NCBI RefSeq assembly: GCF_003254575.1
Contig: NZ_QJUA01000016.1
Span: forward strand, 45,454 to 109,453
Length of the DNA stretch: 64,000 bases
From: Mycobacterium kyogaense
Lineage (GTDB): Bacteria; Actinomycetota; Actinomycetes; Mycobacteriales; Mycobacteriaceae
Direction of reading: 5' to 3'
Made by a program: the position numbers and the translations under genes. Of the stretch, positions 47,302-57,078 are shown one piece after another (position 1 is the stretch's first letter; every line of letters begins with the position of its first letter). Below the pieces are notes generated by a model that was not told the DNA's origin, searched no databases, and saw only the letters and a program-made list of their open reading frames with translations.

Positions 47302-48476
47302 CAACCGATGTCACCGGGGTTCGCATCGAACTCGACCATGTGTCCAAGGTCTATCCCGGGGCGAAGCAGCCCGCGGTCGACGATGTGTCACTCGACATCC
47401 CGGCCGGCGAGATCGTCGTGTTCGTCGGGCCGTCGGGCTGCGGGAAGACCACCACGATGCGCATGATCAACCGGCTCAGCGAGCCGACGTCCGGCCGCAT
47501 CCTCATCGGCGACGACGACGCCCTGTCGATCAAACCGACCGAGCTGCGCCGCTCGATCGGTTATGCGATCCAGCAGGCAGGTCTGTTCCCGCACATGACC
47601 ATTCGGCAGAATGTCGCGCTCGTACCCGGTCTGCTCAAGTGGGACCGGCAGCGCATCGCCGACCGGGTCGACGAATTGCTCGACCTGGTGGGGCTCGAAC
47701 CTGGCCAGTACGCCGATCGCTATCCCCGCCAGCTCTCCGGTGGGCAGCAGCAGCGAGTGGGCGTCGCCCGCGCGCTGGCTGCCGATCCGCCGGTGCTGCT
47801 GATGGACGAGCCGTTCGGCGCGGTGGACCCGATCACGCGCAGCACGCTGCAGGACGAATTACTGCGGCTGCAGGACGAACTGCACAAGACGATCGTTTTC
47901 GTCACCCACGACTTCGGAGAGGCGGTCAAGCTCGGAGACCGCATCGCCGTGCTCGGCCAGCAGTCGGCGGTGTTGCAGTACGACACCCCGCAGAACATCC
48001 TGGCCAGCCCGGCCGACGACACCGTGGCGGGCTTCGTCGGCTCCGGGGCGTCACTGCGTCAACTCGGACTGTTGCGGGTGAAGGACGTGGCACTGGAGTC
48101 GCGGCCGTCCGTGCGCCACGACGACACCGTCGACCAGGTGCGCGCGACCATCGCCGCAAGCGACTGTGACTGGGCGGTCGTGCTCGACGACCGGGGACGG
48201 CCCGTCAGCTGGGTGCGCGCCAACCGGTTGCGGCATGCCGGCGCACTCGCCGATGCCGCAGAGCACCTCGACGTGGTCAGCACCCAGGCGACGCTCGAGG
48301 ACGCCCTGGAGGCGATCCTGGCCGAACAGCACGCCTCGGCCGTCGTGACCGGCCCCGGAGGTCGGTACGAAGGCGTGGTCACCCTCGACACCCTCATCGA
48401 CACCATCACGCGGTTGCGTCACGAGGCCGAAGACAGTGCCGCCGAAGAGCCAGCCGACGGGGACGCCCCGTCGTGA
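47298..48476 (+). CDS. Opu-type ABC transporter ATP-binding protein with CBS domains
   Basis: 392 residues. Walker A GPSGCGKTT, ABC signature LSGGQQQR, Walker B VLLMDEP and H-loop VTHD. The C-terminal third (about 280-375) is a CBS-type pair, as in OpuA/OpuCA where it senses ionic strength. ATG 47298 overlaps the permease stop. Confidence 0.9.
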   Translation: MTTDVTGVRIELDHVSKVYPGAKQPAVDDVSLDIPAGEIVVFVGPSGCGKTTTMRMINRLSEPTSGRILIGDDDALSIKPTELRRSIGYAIQQAGLFPHMTIRQNVALVPGLLKWDRQRIADRVDELLDLVGLEPGQYADRYPRQLSGGQQQRVGVARALAADPPVLLMDEPFGAVDPITRSTLQDELLRLQDELHKTIVFVTHDFGEAVKLGDRIAVLGQQSAVLQYDTPQNILASPADDTVAGFVGSGASLRQLGLLRVKDVALESRPSVRHDDTVDQVRATIAASDCDWAVVLDDRGRPVSWVRANRLRHAGALADAAEHLDVVSTQATLEDALEAILAEQHASAVVTGPGGRYEGVVTLDTLIDTITRLRHEAEDSAAEEPADGDAPS

Positions 48477-49258
48477 CCACTCAGACCGCGAACCCGGATA
48501 CGGCCACTTCCGGTGCGCCGGCGCGCACGGCCGCCGAGCGGCTGCGGTTGTTCATCCAGCCCGTGCTGGTGCTGATCGTCGCGGCCGCCGTGGTGTTCTG
48601 GGCGTTCGATCGCGACCTGACCGCCACCCAGCGCGAGAACATCAATCCCGCCAGTGTGGCGACACTGATCTGGCAGCACCTGCTGATCACCGCGGCGGTC
48701 ACCGCCATCGTCGTGCTGGTCGGGGTGCCGCTCGGTGTCCTGGTCACGCGGCCGGGAGCGAAAGCGTTGCGGCCCTTCGTGATCGGCATCGCGAATGTCG
48801 GTCAGGCGGCTCCCGCGATCGGCCTGCTGGTGCTGCTGTTCCTGCTGACAGCGCGTACCGGCTTCTGGATCGGTGTACTGCCGATCGCGCTGTACTCGCT
48901 GCTCCCGGTGCTGTCGAGCACGATCCTCGGCATCGACCGCGTGGACCGGGCGCTGATCGATGCCGGTCTCGGACAGGGGATGTCGCGCGCCGCCCTTCTC
49001 ACGCGCGTAGAACTCCCGCTCGCGGTGCCGTTCATCCTCGCCGGGCTGCGGACGTCCCTGGTGTTGGCAGTGGGCACCGCCACGCTGTCGTTCCTCGTCA
49101 ATGCCGGCGGCCTGGGCATCCTCATCGACACCGGATACAAGTTGCAGGACAACGTGACCCTGATTCTCGGCAGCGTGCTCGCGGTCTGTCTGGCGCTGCT
49201 GGTGGATTGGCTGGGCGGGCTCGCCGAGTTCTACGTCGGCCCCAAGGGTCTGCGATGA
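48473..49258 (+). CDS. Opu-type osmolyte ABC transporter permease 2
   Basis: 261 residues, about six TM segments and the motif DAGLGQGMSRAALLTRVELPLA. Together with permease 1 it forms a heterodimeric channel, so both copies are needed. GTG 48473 overlaps the ATPase gene stop by four bases. Confidence 0.88.
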   Translation: MTTQTANPDTATSGAPARTAAERLRLFIQPVLVLIVAAAVVFWAFDRDLTATQRENINPASVATLIWQHLLITAAVTAIVVLVGVPLGVLVTRPGAKALRPFVIGIANVGQAAPAIGLLVLLFLLTARTGFWIGVLPIALYSLLPVLSSTILGIDRVDRALIDAGLGQGMSRAALLTRVELPLAVPFILAGLRTSLVLAVGTATLSFLVNAGGLGILIDTGYKLQDNVTLILGSVLAVCLALLVDWLGGLAEFYVGPKGLR

Positions 49259-50229
49259 GCCGCCGCGGGCTGGCTGCGCTCGCCGCCGTGGTCCTGCTGG
49301 TGACGACCGCCTGCGGGCTGGGGTCGGGCAGCGCGGTTCCGCTGCAGGTCGGGCCGGGCTCGATCAAGCCCACGCCGGGTCTGGAAGGGGTGCAGATCAC
49401 CGTCGGCTCCAAGGAGTACACCGAGCAGGTCATCCTCGGCTACATCCTGGAGTACACGCTCGCCGCTGCCGGCGCGCAGGTACGCGACCTGACCGGCATC
49501 GTGGGCAGTCGCAGCACCCGGGGCGCCCAGCTGTCCGGTCAGGTCGACGTCGCCTACGAGTTCACCGGCAATGCCTGGATCAACTACCTGGGCCACGAGA
49601 AGCCTCTGCCCGACACCCGCAAGCAGTACGAGGCGGTGCGCGACGAGGATCTCGCCCGCAACGACATGGTGTGGCTGGAGCCGGGGCCGATGGACGACAC
49701 CTACGCGCTGGCTGCCAGCACGCGCACGGTCGAGCGCACCGGCGTCCGGACGCTGTCGGACTACGCTGCGCTCGTCATGCGCGATCCTGCCGCCGCGCGC
49801 ACCTGCGTCGACACCGAGTTCCGGGCCCGGCAGGACGGTTTCCCAGGCATGGCGTCGGCGTACGGTTTCGATCCGGCCCGCGCGAACACCCCCATCCTGC
49901 AGGTCGGGATCATCTATCAGGCCACGGCCGACGGCACGCAGTGCGACTTCGGGGAGGTCTTCACCACCGACGGCCGGATCGTGGCTCTGGATCTCACAGT
50001 GCTCGAAGACGACAAGCAGTTCTTCGCGCACTACAACCCGTCCGTGACGATGAAGCGGAGCTTCTTCGAGGCCCATCCCGAGATCGCCGAGGTGACCGCG
50101 CCGGTCACGGCGGCGATCACCAACGAGGTCATCACGGAGCTGAACAAGCAGGTCGACGTCGACGGTCGCGACCCCAGCGTGGTGGCCCGCGACTGGATGG
50201 TGTCGCGGGGCTTCGTGACGGCCGGCTGA
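49255..50229 (+). CDS. Opu-type substrate-binding lipoprotein
   Basis: 324 residues. Lipoprotein signal with lipobox VTTAC (Cys20) and the osmoprotectant-binding fold (VTVGSKEYTEQVILGYILEYTL pattern at about 50; WINYLGH; HYNPSVTMK). The Trp/Tyr residues for a quaternary ammonium pocket cannot be fully assigned. ATG overlaps the permease stop. The operon ends here. Confidence 0.88.
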   Translation: MSRRGLAALAAVVLLVTTACGLGSGSAVPLQVGPGSIKPTPGLEGVQITVGSKEYTEQVILGYILEYTLAAAGAQVRDLTGIVGSRSTRGAQLSGQVDVAYEFTGNAWINYLGHEKPLPDTRKQYEAVRDEDLARNDMVWLEPGPMDDTYALAASTRTVERTGVRTLSDYAALVMRDPAAARTCVDTEFRARQDGFPGMASAYGFDPARANTPILQVGIIYQATADGTQCDFGEVFTTDGRIVALDLTVLEDDKQFFAHYNPSVTMKRSFFEAHPEIAEVTAPVTAAITNEVITELNKQVDVDGRDPSVVARDWMVSRGFVTAG

Positions 50230-50248
50230 CAGCTTCGGCATCGTCTGA

Positions 50249-50264
50249 TGTGACGGTTGTCACA
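50249..50264. promoter_or_regulatory. Perfect CRP-type site
   Basis: TGTGA-CGGTTG-TCACA equals the mycobacterial CRP consensus TGTGA-N6-TCACA at all ten specified positions. It lies 20 bases after the Opu operon and 113 bases before the small membrane peptide gene. Confidence 0.6.
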
Positions 50265-50309
50265 GAATTGCGGCATGAGTTCCGTGCCGCACCTTTCCCG
50301 CTGAGAACC

Positions 50310-50326
50310 CGGTACCGGCGGTACCG
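50310..50326 (+). promoter_or_regulatory. 17-base palindrome containing a candidate -10
   Basis: CGGTACCGGCGGTACCG is symmetrical around one base and holds TACCGT (50322-50327), a possible -10 for the small ORF at 50377. Start of transcription near 50334 would place the CRP-type site about 75 bases upstream. Confidence 0.35.
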
Positions 50327-50376
50327 TCTGCGCTCAGTGGCCTCGTGATCATCGGGGTCGCGGGAAAGGAACAACG

Positions 50377-50475
50377 ATGTTCACACTCATCGCATTCGCC
50401 ATCGTCATCGGCGGTCTCGCCGTTGTCGCGGGCACGCCCTACCGGCAGACCTGGTACGGCCGCTGGAACCGCTGA
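50377..50475 (+). CDS. Small 32-residue membrane peptide
   Basis: ATG 50377 to TGA 50475 encodes a peptide with one hydrophobic segment (MFTLIAFAIVIGGLAVVAG) and a C-terminal RQTWYGRWNR. AAAGGA lies 7-12 bases upstream, and the CRP-type site and TACCGT hexamer suggest its own promoter. It fits no known family that I recognise. Confidence 0.5.
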   Translation: MFTLIAFAIVIGGLAVVAGTPYRQTWYGRWNR

Positions 50476-50541
50476 CGGTTCGAACCGTCCACTGACCACG
50501 CCGAGGTCACGGAGCTCGCCGGAGTCCGGTACGAATGGGGG

Positions 50542-53500
50542 GTGACGACCGTTCTCCTGCTGTCCACGTCGGACACCGACCTGATCACCGCCCGCGCGTC
50601 CGGCGCCGGCTTCCGCTGGGCCAACCCGGCGCGCCTGGTCGACGGTGAGCTCGAAGAACTGCTGGCAGACGCCGACGTGGTGGTGGTCCGGATCCTCGGT
50701 GGCTATCGCGCGTGGGAAGACGGTATCGACGCGGTGGTCGCCAGCGGGGTGCCGGCCGTGGTGGTCAGTGGCGAACAGGCGCCCGACGCCGACCTGATGA
50801 ACCGTTCGACCACGCCGGCGGGCGTCGCATTGCAGGCGCACGTGTATCTCGCCCAGGGTGGCGTCGAGAACCTCGCGAACCTGCACGCCTTCCTGTCCGA
50901 CACGCTGCTGATGACCGGCTTCGGTTTCGCGGAGCCGGCCAGCACCCCGGCCTGGGGTGTCCTGGACCGGGTCGCAGGCCGAACCGACGGGCCCGTCGTC
51001 GCCGTGCTGTTCTATCGGGCCCAGCAGCTCGCCGGAAACACCGCGTACATCGAGGCTCTGTGTGAGGCCATCGAAACCGCTGGGGGAGTGGCACTTCCGG
51101 TGTTCTGTGCCTCGCTGCGCACGCCAGAGCCCGCGCTGATCGAACTGCTGGGCACCGCCGACGCGATGATCACCACGGTGCTCGCGGCCGGTGGCGCGAC
51201 TCCGGCGGCGGTGACGGCAGGCGGGGCCGACGACACCTGGAACGTGGCTCACCTTGCAGCCCTTGACGTCCCGATCCTGCAGGGCCTGTGCCTGACGTCG
51301 TCGCGCGCCCAGTGGGACGCCAACGACGACGGGATGTCGCCGCTCGACGTGGCCACCCAGGTCGCCGTACCCGAGTTCGACGGCCGGATCATCACAGTTC
51401 CGTTCTCGTTCAAGGAGATCGACGACGAGGGGCTCATCACCTACGTCGCCGATCCCGAACGCTGCGCGAGGGTCGCCGGACTGGCCGTGCGGCACGCCCG
51501 GCTTCGGTCGATCGCCCCCGCCGACAAGCGGGTCGGCCTGGTCTTCTCCGCCTACCCGACCAAGCACGCCCGCATCGGCAACGCCGTGGGCCTGGACACG
51601 CCCGCCAGCGCGATCGCTCTGCTGGACGCCATGCGCGACGCCGGCTACGACGTCGGCGAGATCCCGGGACTGGATGCCGGCGACGGCGACGCGCTCATCC
51701 ACGCGCTCATCGAACGCGGCGGCCAGGATCCGGACTGGCTCACCGAGACTCAGCTGGCCGGCAACCCGATCCGGGTGTCGGCCGCGGACTACCGCGCCTG
51801 GTTCGCCACGCTGCCCCGCGAGCTCGCGGACGCGGTGGTCGAGCACTGGGGTCCACCGCCAGGGGAGTTGTTCGTCGACCGCAGTCGCAATCCCGAGGGC
51901 GACATCGTCATCGCGGCAATGCAATCGGGCAATGTCGTGATCCTGGTTCAGCCTCCCCGCGGGTTCGGTGAGAACCCGGTGGCCATCTACCACGATCCCG
52001 ATCTACCACCCAGTCACCACTACCTCGCGGCCTACCGCTGGTTGGATGGCGCGTTCGGCAACAGCTTTCGCGCCGATGTCGTCGTCCACCTGGGCAAGCA
52101 CGGCAACCTGGAATGGTTGCCGGGCAAGACGCTGGGCATGTCGTCGTCGTGCGGCACCGATGCCGCGCTGGGCGATCTGCCGCTGGTCTACCCGTTCCTG
52201 GTCAACGACCCGGGGGAGGGCACCCAGGCCAAGCGGCGCGCCCACGCCACGCTGATCGACCATCTGATCCCGCCGATGGCACGGGCCGAGACCTACGGCG
52301 ACATCGCCCGGCTCGAGCAGCTCCTCGACGAGCACTCCACCATCTCCGCACTCGACCCCGGCAAGCTCCCCGCGATCCGTCAGCAGATCTGGACGCTGAT
52401 GCGGGCGGCCAAGATGGATCACGACCTCGGTCTGGAGGACCGGCCGGACGAGGACTCCTTCGACGACATGCTGCTGCACGTCGACGGATGGTTGTGCGAG
52501 ATCAAGGACGTCCAGATCCGCGACGGTCTGCACATCCTCGGCCGACGACCTGCCGACGAGAGCGAGCTCGACCTCGTCCTGGCGATCCTGCGGGCCCGGC
52601 AACTCTTCGGCGGGGAGCAGACCGTTCCCGGTCTGCGTCAGGCGCTCGGACTGGCCGAGGACGGCAACGACGAGCGGTCGGCCGTCGACGAGGCAGAGGG
52701 CAGGGCCCGGGAACTCGTTGCCGCACTGCAGGACAGCGGCTGGAACGCCGACGTCGTCGACTCGCTGACCGACAACTGCGACGTCGCGGCGATCCTGCGG
52801 TTCGCCGCCACGGAGGTGGTGCCGCGGCTGAGGCAGACGTCCGGTGAGATCGACCAGGTGTTGCGCGCTCTCGACGGCCACTTCATCCCGTCGGGACCGT
52901 CGGGATCGCCGCTGCGCGGACTGGTCAACGTGTTGCCGACCGGACGCAACTTCTACTCGGTCGACCCCAAGGCTGTTCCGTCGCGGTTGGCGTGGGAAAC
53001 CGGTGTGGCGATGGCGGATTCGCTACTCGAACGCTACCGGGCCGATCACGGGCGCTGGCCGGAGTCGGTCGGGCTCTCGGTGTGGGGGACGTCGGCGATG
53101 CGCACCTCCGGTGACGACATCGCGGAGGTGCTGGCGCTGCTCGGAGTGCGCCCGATCTGGGACGATGCGTCGCGTCGCGTGGTGGATCTGGAACCCATCC
53201 CGCTGGCCGAGTTGGGCCGGCCGCGCATCGACGTGACCGTCCGGATCTCGGGGTTCTTCCGCGACGCGTTCCCCCACGTGGTCGCGATGCTCGACGACGC
53301 GGTACGACTGGTCGCGGGCCTGGACGAGTCCGACGAGGACAACCTCGTGCGCGCGCACGCCCAGGTGGACCTGGCCGAGCACGGTGACGACAGACGCGCC
53401 ACGACAAGGATTTTCGGCTCCAAGCCGGGTACCTACGGAGCCGGCCTGCTGCAGCTCATCGACAGCCGCAACTGGCGCGACGACGCCGATCTGGCCGAGG

Positions 53501-54120
53501 TCTACACGGCGTGGGGTGGGTTCGCGTACGGCCGGGGCCTCGACGGTGCGCCTGCCACCGACGACATGAACCGGGCCTATCGTCGAATCGCGGTGGCTGC
53601 CAAGAACACCGACACCCGCGAGCACGACATCGCCGACTCCGACGACTACTTCCAGTATCACGGCGGCATGGTCGCCACGGTGCGCGCGCTGACCGGTACC
53701 GCGCCCGCGGCCTACATCGGCGACAACACCCGGCCCGACGCGGTGCGCACGCGCACCCTGTCGGAGGAGACGACGCGCGTGTTCCGGGCCCGAGTGGTCA
53801 ACCCGCGCTGGATGACCGCGATGCGACGGCACGGGTACAAGGGCGCGTTCGAGATGGCCGCGACCGTCGACTACCTGTTCGGCTACGACGCCACCGCGGG
53901 AGTGATGGCCGACTGGATGTACGAGCAGCTCTCGCAGAGTTACGTGCTCGACGACGAGAACCGCAAGTTCATGAACGAGTCCAACCCCTGGGCACTGCAC
54001 GGGATGGCCGAGCGGCTGTTGGAGGCGGCGGGGCGCGGGATGTGGGCGGCGCCGGAGCAGGCCACGCTCGACGGCTTGCGGCAGGTACTGCTGGAGACCG
54101 AGGGGGATCTCGAGGGCTGA
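50542..54120 (+). CDS. cobN: CobN, cobaltochelatase large subunit
   Basis: 1192 residues, the expected size. Characteristic patches: VVHLGKHGNLEWLPGKTLGMS, the AYIGDNTRPDAVRTRTLSEE C-terminal segment and ATVDYLFGYDATAGVMADW near the end. It inserts cobalt into hydrogenobyrinate a,c-diamide in the aerobic pathway, with CobS and CobT needed but not present in this window. The start is GTG 50542, preceded by TACGAAT and a G-run but no good Shine-Dalgarno, so it may be leaderless. Confidence 0.95.
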   Translation: MTTVLLLSTSDTDLITARASGAGFRWANPARLVDGELEELLADADVVVVRILGGYRAWEDGIDAVVASGVPAVVVSGEQAPDADLMNRSTTPAGVALQAHVYLAQGGVENLANLHAFLSDTLLMTGFGFAEPASTPAWGVLDRVAGRTDGPVVAVLFYRAQQLAGNTAYIEALCEAIETAGGVALPVFCASLRTPEPALIELLGTADAMITTVLAAGGATPAAVTAGGADDTWNVAHLAALDVPILQGLCLTSSRAQWDANDDGMSPLDVATQVAVPEFDGRIITVPFSFKEIDDEGLITYVADPERCARVAGLAVRHARLRSIAPADKRVGLVFSAYPTKHARIGNAVGLDTPASAIALLDAMRDAGYDVGEIPGLDAGDGDALIHALIERGGQDPDWLTETQLAGNPIRVSAADYRAWFATLPRELADAVVEHWGPPPGELFVDRSRNPEGDIVIAAMQSGNVVILVQPPRGFGENPVAIYHDPDLPPSHHYLAAYRWLDGAFGNSFRADVVVHLGKHGNLEWLPGKTLGMSSSCGTDAALGDLPLVYPFLVNDPGEGTQAKRRAHATLIDHLIPPMARAETYGDIARLEQLLDEHSTISALDPGKLPAIRQQIWTLMRAAKMDHDLGLEDRPDEDSFDDMLLHVDGWLCEIKDVQIRDGLHILGRRPADESELDLVLAILRARQLFGGEQTVPGLRQALGLAEDGNDERSAVDEAEGRARELVAALQDSGWNADVVDSLTDNCDVAAILRFAATEVVPRLRQTSGEIDQVLRALDGHFIPSGPSGSPLRGLVNVLPTGRNFYSVDPKAVPSRLAWETGVAMADSLLERYRADHGRWPESVGLSVWGTSAMRTSGDDIAEVLALLGVRPIWDDASRRVVDLEPIPLAELGRPRIDVTVRISGFFRDAFPHVVAMLDDAVRLVAGLDESDEDNLVRAHAQVDLAEHGDDRRATTRIFGSKPGTYGAGLLQLIDSRNWRDDADLAEVYTAWGGFAYGRGLDGAPATDDMNRAYRRIAVAAKNTDTREHDIADSDDYFQYHGGMVATVRALTGTAPAAYIGDNTRPDAVRTRTLSEETTRVFRARVVNPRWMTAMRRHGYKGAFEMAATVDYLFGYDATAGVMADWMYEQLSQSYVLDDENRKFMNESNPWALHGMAERLLEAAGRGMWAAPEQATLDGLRQVLLETEGDLEG

Positions 54121-54141
54121 CCTGCGCGCACGCACACCAGC

Positions 54142-54147
54142 TACATT
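54142..54147 (+). promoter_or_regulatory. -10 element of the first tandem split-barrel gene, leaderless pattern
   Basis: TACATT is followed by 6 bases and ATG 54154. Confidence 0.4.
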
Positions 54148-54153
54148 TGTGCC

Positions 54154-54534
54154 ATGCCCGTGACGTTCGCCGAGGTCGCCAAGTCCGAGTACATCCTTCT
54201 CACGACGTTCACCAAGGATGGCCGGCCCAAGCCGACCGCGATCTGGGCGGCGCCGGCGGGGGACAAGTTGATCGCCATCACCCAGGAGAAGTCGTGGAAG
54301 GTCAAGCGCATCCGCAACACTCCCCGGGTGACCATCGCGCCCTGTGACCGAGGCGGTAAACCCAAGGGCGAGGCGGTGGAGGCGACCGCGCGCATACTCG
54401 ACAAGTCCGCCAACGCCGCGACCTACGACGCGATCGGCAAGCGCTACGGCCTGCTGGGCAAGGTGTTCAACTTCTTTTCCAAGTTGCGCGGCGGCATGGA
54501 CAAGAACGTCACCATCGAGCTGACGGGGAACTGA
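54154..54534 (+). CDS. PPOX class F420-dependent family protein (Rv2061c-like), copy 1
   Basis: 126 residues, split beta-barrel flavin/deazaflavin oxidoreductase family: EYILLTTFTKDGRPKPT motif and NTPRVTIAPC. It is close to its downstream neighbour over the N-terminal 60 residues, so a tandem duplication is likely. Cofactor (F420 or FMN) and substrate are not known. Confidence 0.8.
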   Translation: MPVTFAEVAKSEYILLTTFTKDGRPKPTAIWAAPAGDKLIAITQEKSWKVKRIRNTPRVTIAPCDRGGKPKGEAVEATARILDKSANAATYDAIGKRYGLLGKVFNFFSKLRGGMDKNVTIELTGN

Positions 54535-54537
54535 GCC

Positions 54538-54942
54538 GTGGCACCCACCTTCGCCGACGTGTACCGCGAGAAGTACCTGCTGCTGACGACCTTCACCAAG
54601 GACGGCAAACCGAAGCCCACCCCGGTGTGGGGTGTTCCCGACGGCGACAAACTGCTGATCATCACCGACGACGGGTCGTGGAAGACCAAGCGGATCAACA
54701 ACACTCCGCGGGTGACGATCCAGAAGTGCGGCGTGCTCGGCAAGGTCAAGGGTGAGCCGGTGGAAGCCGTGGCCCGGATGCTGCCGAAATCGGAGACCCG
54801 CCGGGTGTTCACCATGATCATCAAGCGCTACTGGAACCACGCCTGGTACTTCATCCCCCAGGCGATCCTGCGCGGCGGTATCGACAAGGTGCACGCCGCA
54901 ATCGAGGTGACCGCACCTCCTGCCGGGGCCCAGGAACCCTGA
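54538..54942 (+). CDS. PPOX class F420-dependent family protein, copy 2
   Basis: 134 residues from GTG 54538, three bases after the stop of copy 1. The same KYLLLTTFTKDGKPKPT and NTPRVTIQKC motifs appear; the C-terminal third (VFTMIIKRYWNHAWYFIPQ) differs from copy 1, which has KRYGLLGKVFNFFSK. Divergence in this part suggests different ligands. Cotranscribed with copy 1. Confidence 0.8.
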   Translation: MAPTFADVYREKYLLLTTFTKDGKPKPTPVWGVPDGDKLLIITDDGSWKTKRINNTPRVTIQKCGVLGKVKGEPVEAVARMLPKSETRRVFTMIIKRYWNHAWYFIPQAILRGGIDKVHAAIEVTAPPAGAQEP

Positions 54943-54985
54943 CACCGAGGAGGAACCGAACGCGTGCCCCGGACGTTGACCGGAC

Positions 54986-55495
54986 ATGGCGATGAGGCTC
55001 TTCGTGCTCTACGTGGTGGTCGAGATGGCCGTGTTGGTCGGATTGACTGCGACTATCGGTTTCGGCTGGACCATGCTGGCGGTCGCGGGCATGTTCCTGC
55101 TGGGCCTCGCGCTGGCCGGGTCTCAGCTGCGGCGGCACCTGCGGCGGCTGCAGTCCGGGCTCACCGCTGACAACGCCGCCGGGGTGGTCACCGACAGCGC
55201 CCTGGTGGCGCTCGGTACGGTGCTCGTCGTGATTCCCGGGCTGGCCAGTTCCGTCGTCGGCGCACTGCTGCTGCTTCCCCCCACGCGCACGCTCGCGCGT
55301 CCCGTCGTCACCGCGATGGCCGCCCGCCGGGCGCCGCTGATCGTCGGTGCGGGCACCGCCTCGAGGTTCGGCGCACAGCGGTTCGTGTACCGGCCCTCTC
55401 GCGGTGAGTACATCGACGGTGAGGTGATCGACGTCGTCGATGCTCCTGCCGACCCGGCAGGCAGCCAGGCCGAACCGCGCCGTCTGCCGGGGTGA
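54986..55495 (+). CDS. fxsA: FxsA family membrane protein
   Basis: 169 residues. N-terminal TM segments (RLFVLYVVVEMAVLVGL and WTMLAVAGMFLLGLALAG), a third hydrophobic stretch (VALGTVLVVIPGLASSVVGALLLLP) and a polar C-terminus. Matches FxsA/Rv2053c in order. ATG 54986 or 54992 is possible. The stop overlaps the amidohydrolase start by four bases (GTGA). Confidence 0.82.
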   Translation: MAMRLFVLYVVVEMAVLVGLTATIGFGWTMLAVAGMFLLGLALAGSQLRRHLRRLQSGLTADNAAGVVTDSALVALGTVLVVIPGLASSVVGALLLLPPTRTLARPVVTAMAARRAPLIVGAGTASRFGAQRFVYRPSRGEYIDGEVIDVVDAPADPAGSQAEPRRLPG

Positions 55496-57078
55496 ACGCC
55501 ACCCGCCTCCTGCTCGGCGGGCGCATCCACAGCCCCGCCATGCCCGACGCCACCGCGATGGCGGTCCGTGACGGTGTCGTCGCCTGGCTGGGCAGCGACG
55601 ACGTCGGCCGGGCGCAGTTCCCCGACGCCGACATCGTGGACCTGGGCGGCGGGTTCGTCGCCCCGGCGTTCGTCGACAGCCATGTGCACGTCACCGCCAC
55701 CGGTCTGAGCCTGACCGGCCTGGATTTGAGGGCGGCGACGTCCCGTCAGCACTGTGTCGACCTGCTCGCCGCCTACGCGCGGTCCCATCCGGACGGTGTG
55801 CTGTGGGCCCACGGTTGGGACGAATCGGGCTGGCCCGACCCCACCCCACCGACGGTCGACGACGTCGACGCCGCGGTCGGCCCGGGCCGAATGGCGTACC
55901 TGGCCCGGGTGGACGTGCACTCCGCGCTCGCCTCGACGGCGCTGCAGCGCGCCGCGGGTGTCGCGGGACAGGGCCCCCTGACCGCAGACGACCACCATCG
56001 GGTGCGCCGTGTCGCCCGCGAGCGCCTGACCGTCGCCCAACGTGACGAGGCTCGCCGGGCCGCGCTCGACCTCGCGGCGTCGCGCGGCGTCGTCGCGGTC
56101 CACGAGTGCGCGGGACCGGAGATCGGTGGCCTCGACGACTGGCGGGAGCTGCGCGCGCTGGATCACGGCGTGGACGTGGTGGGCTACTGGGGTGAGGCGG
56201 TCGGCAGCGCCGACGCCGCCCGGGCCCTGCTCGCGGAGACCGGCGCGCAGGGGCTGGCCGGCGACCTGTTCGTCGACGGCGCCCTCGGTTCGCGCACCGC
56301 CTGGCTGCACGAGCCCTATGCCGACGCACCGGCGGGATGCGCCGCGCCGCACGGCAACGCCTACCTGAGCACCGACGCGATCACCGCGCATCTGATGGCC
56401 TGCACCGAGGCCGGCATCACCGCCGGCTTCCACGTCATCGGCGACGCCGCCGTCACCGCGGTCGTCGAGGCCCTCGGTGCGGTGGTCGATCAGCTTGGCA
56501 GCGTCGCGGTCGCCCGCTGCGGGCACCGCCTCGAACACCTCGAGATGGTCTCCGACGAGCAGGCTGCGGCGCTCGGCCGCTGGGGTGTGATCGCGAGCAT
56601 GCAGCCCGCCTTCGACGCGCTGTGGGGCGGTCCGCACGGAATGTATGCCCAGCGTGTCGGGCCGACGCGGGCGTCAGGGATGAACAATTTCGCGCTGTTA
56701 GCATCCCAAGGCGTGCCCCTCGCTTTCGGTTCCGATGCCCCGGTGACCGACCTGGACCCGTGGTCTGCGGTGCGCGCAGCGACCACCCATCAGAGCGCCG
56801 GCAGCGCTGTGTCGGCCCGGGCCGCCTTCGCGGCCGCCACCCGCGGAGCCTGGCGGGCCGGTGGCGTCCGCGACGGGGTGACGGGCACCCTCGTACCGGG
56901 TGCGCCCGCTTCCTATGCCGTGTGGGATGCCGACGAATTCGACGTCAACGCCCCCGCCGACGCGGTGCAGCGCTGGTCCACCGACCCCCGCTCCCGCGTT
57001 CCTGTGTTGCCCCGCCTGGACGGCGAAGCGCCGCGGTGTCGGCAGACGGTGCATCGAGGCGCGATCCTGCATGGCTGA
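55492..57078 (+). CDS. Amidohydrolase family protein (YtcJ-like)
   Basis: 528 residues, metal-dependent hydrolase. [10 protein letters not shown] (HxH) near the N-terminus, a His in GHRLEHLEM, and [13 protein letters not shown] with the terminal Asp. Substrate unknown; YtcJ/NfdA relatives act on formamide or carbamate bonds. GTG 55492 overlaps fxsA; its stop overlaps the lnt start by 8 bases. Confidence 0.82.
   Translation: MNATRLLLGGRIHSPAMPDATAMAVRDGVVAWLGSDDVGRAQFPDADIVDLGGGFVAPAFVDSHVHVTATGLSLTGLDLRAATSRQHCVDLLAAYARSHPDGVLWAHGWDESGWPDPTPPTVDDVDAAVGPGRMAYLARVDVHSALASTALQRAAGVAGQGPLTADDHHRVRRVARERLTVAQRDEARRAALDLAASRGVVAVHECAGPEIGGLDDWRELRALDHGVDVVGYWGEAVGSADAARALLAETGAQGLAGDLFVDGALGSRTAWLHEPYADAPAGCAAPHGNAYLSTDAITAHLMACTEAGITAGFHVIGDAAVTAVVEALGAVVDQLGSVAVARCGHRLEHLEMVSDEQAAALGRWGVIASMQPAFDALWGGPHGMYAQRVGPTRASGMNNFALLASQGVPLAFGSDAPVTDLDPWSAVRAATTHQSAGSAVSARAAFAAATRGAWRAGGVRDGVTGTLVPGAPASYAVWDADEFDVNAPADAVQRWSTDPRSRVPVLPRLDGEAPRCRQTVHRGAILHG

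Noticed and set aside
50230..50541. Cobalamin riboswitch before cobN or cobG
   Set aside because: No B12-box-like sequence or large leader is visible in either upstream region; the gap before cobN holds a small frame and palindromes.
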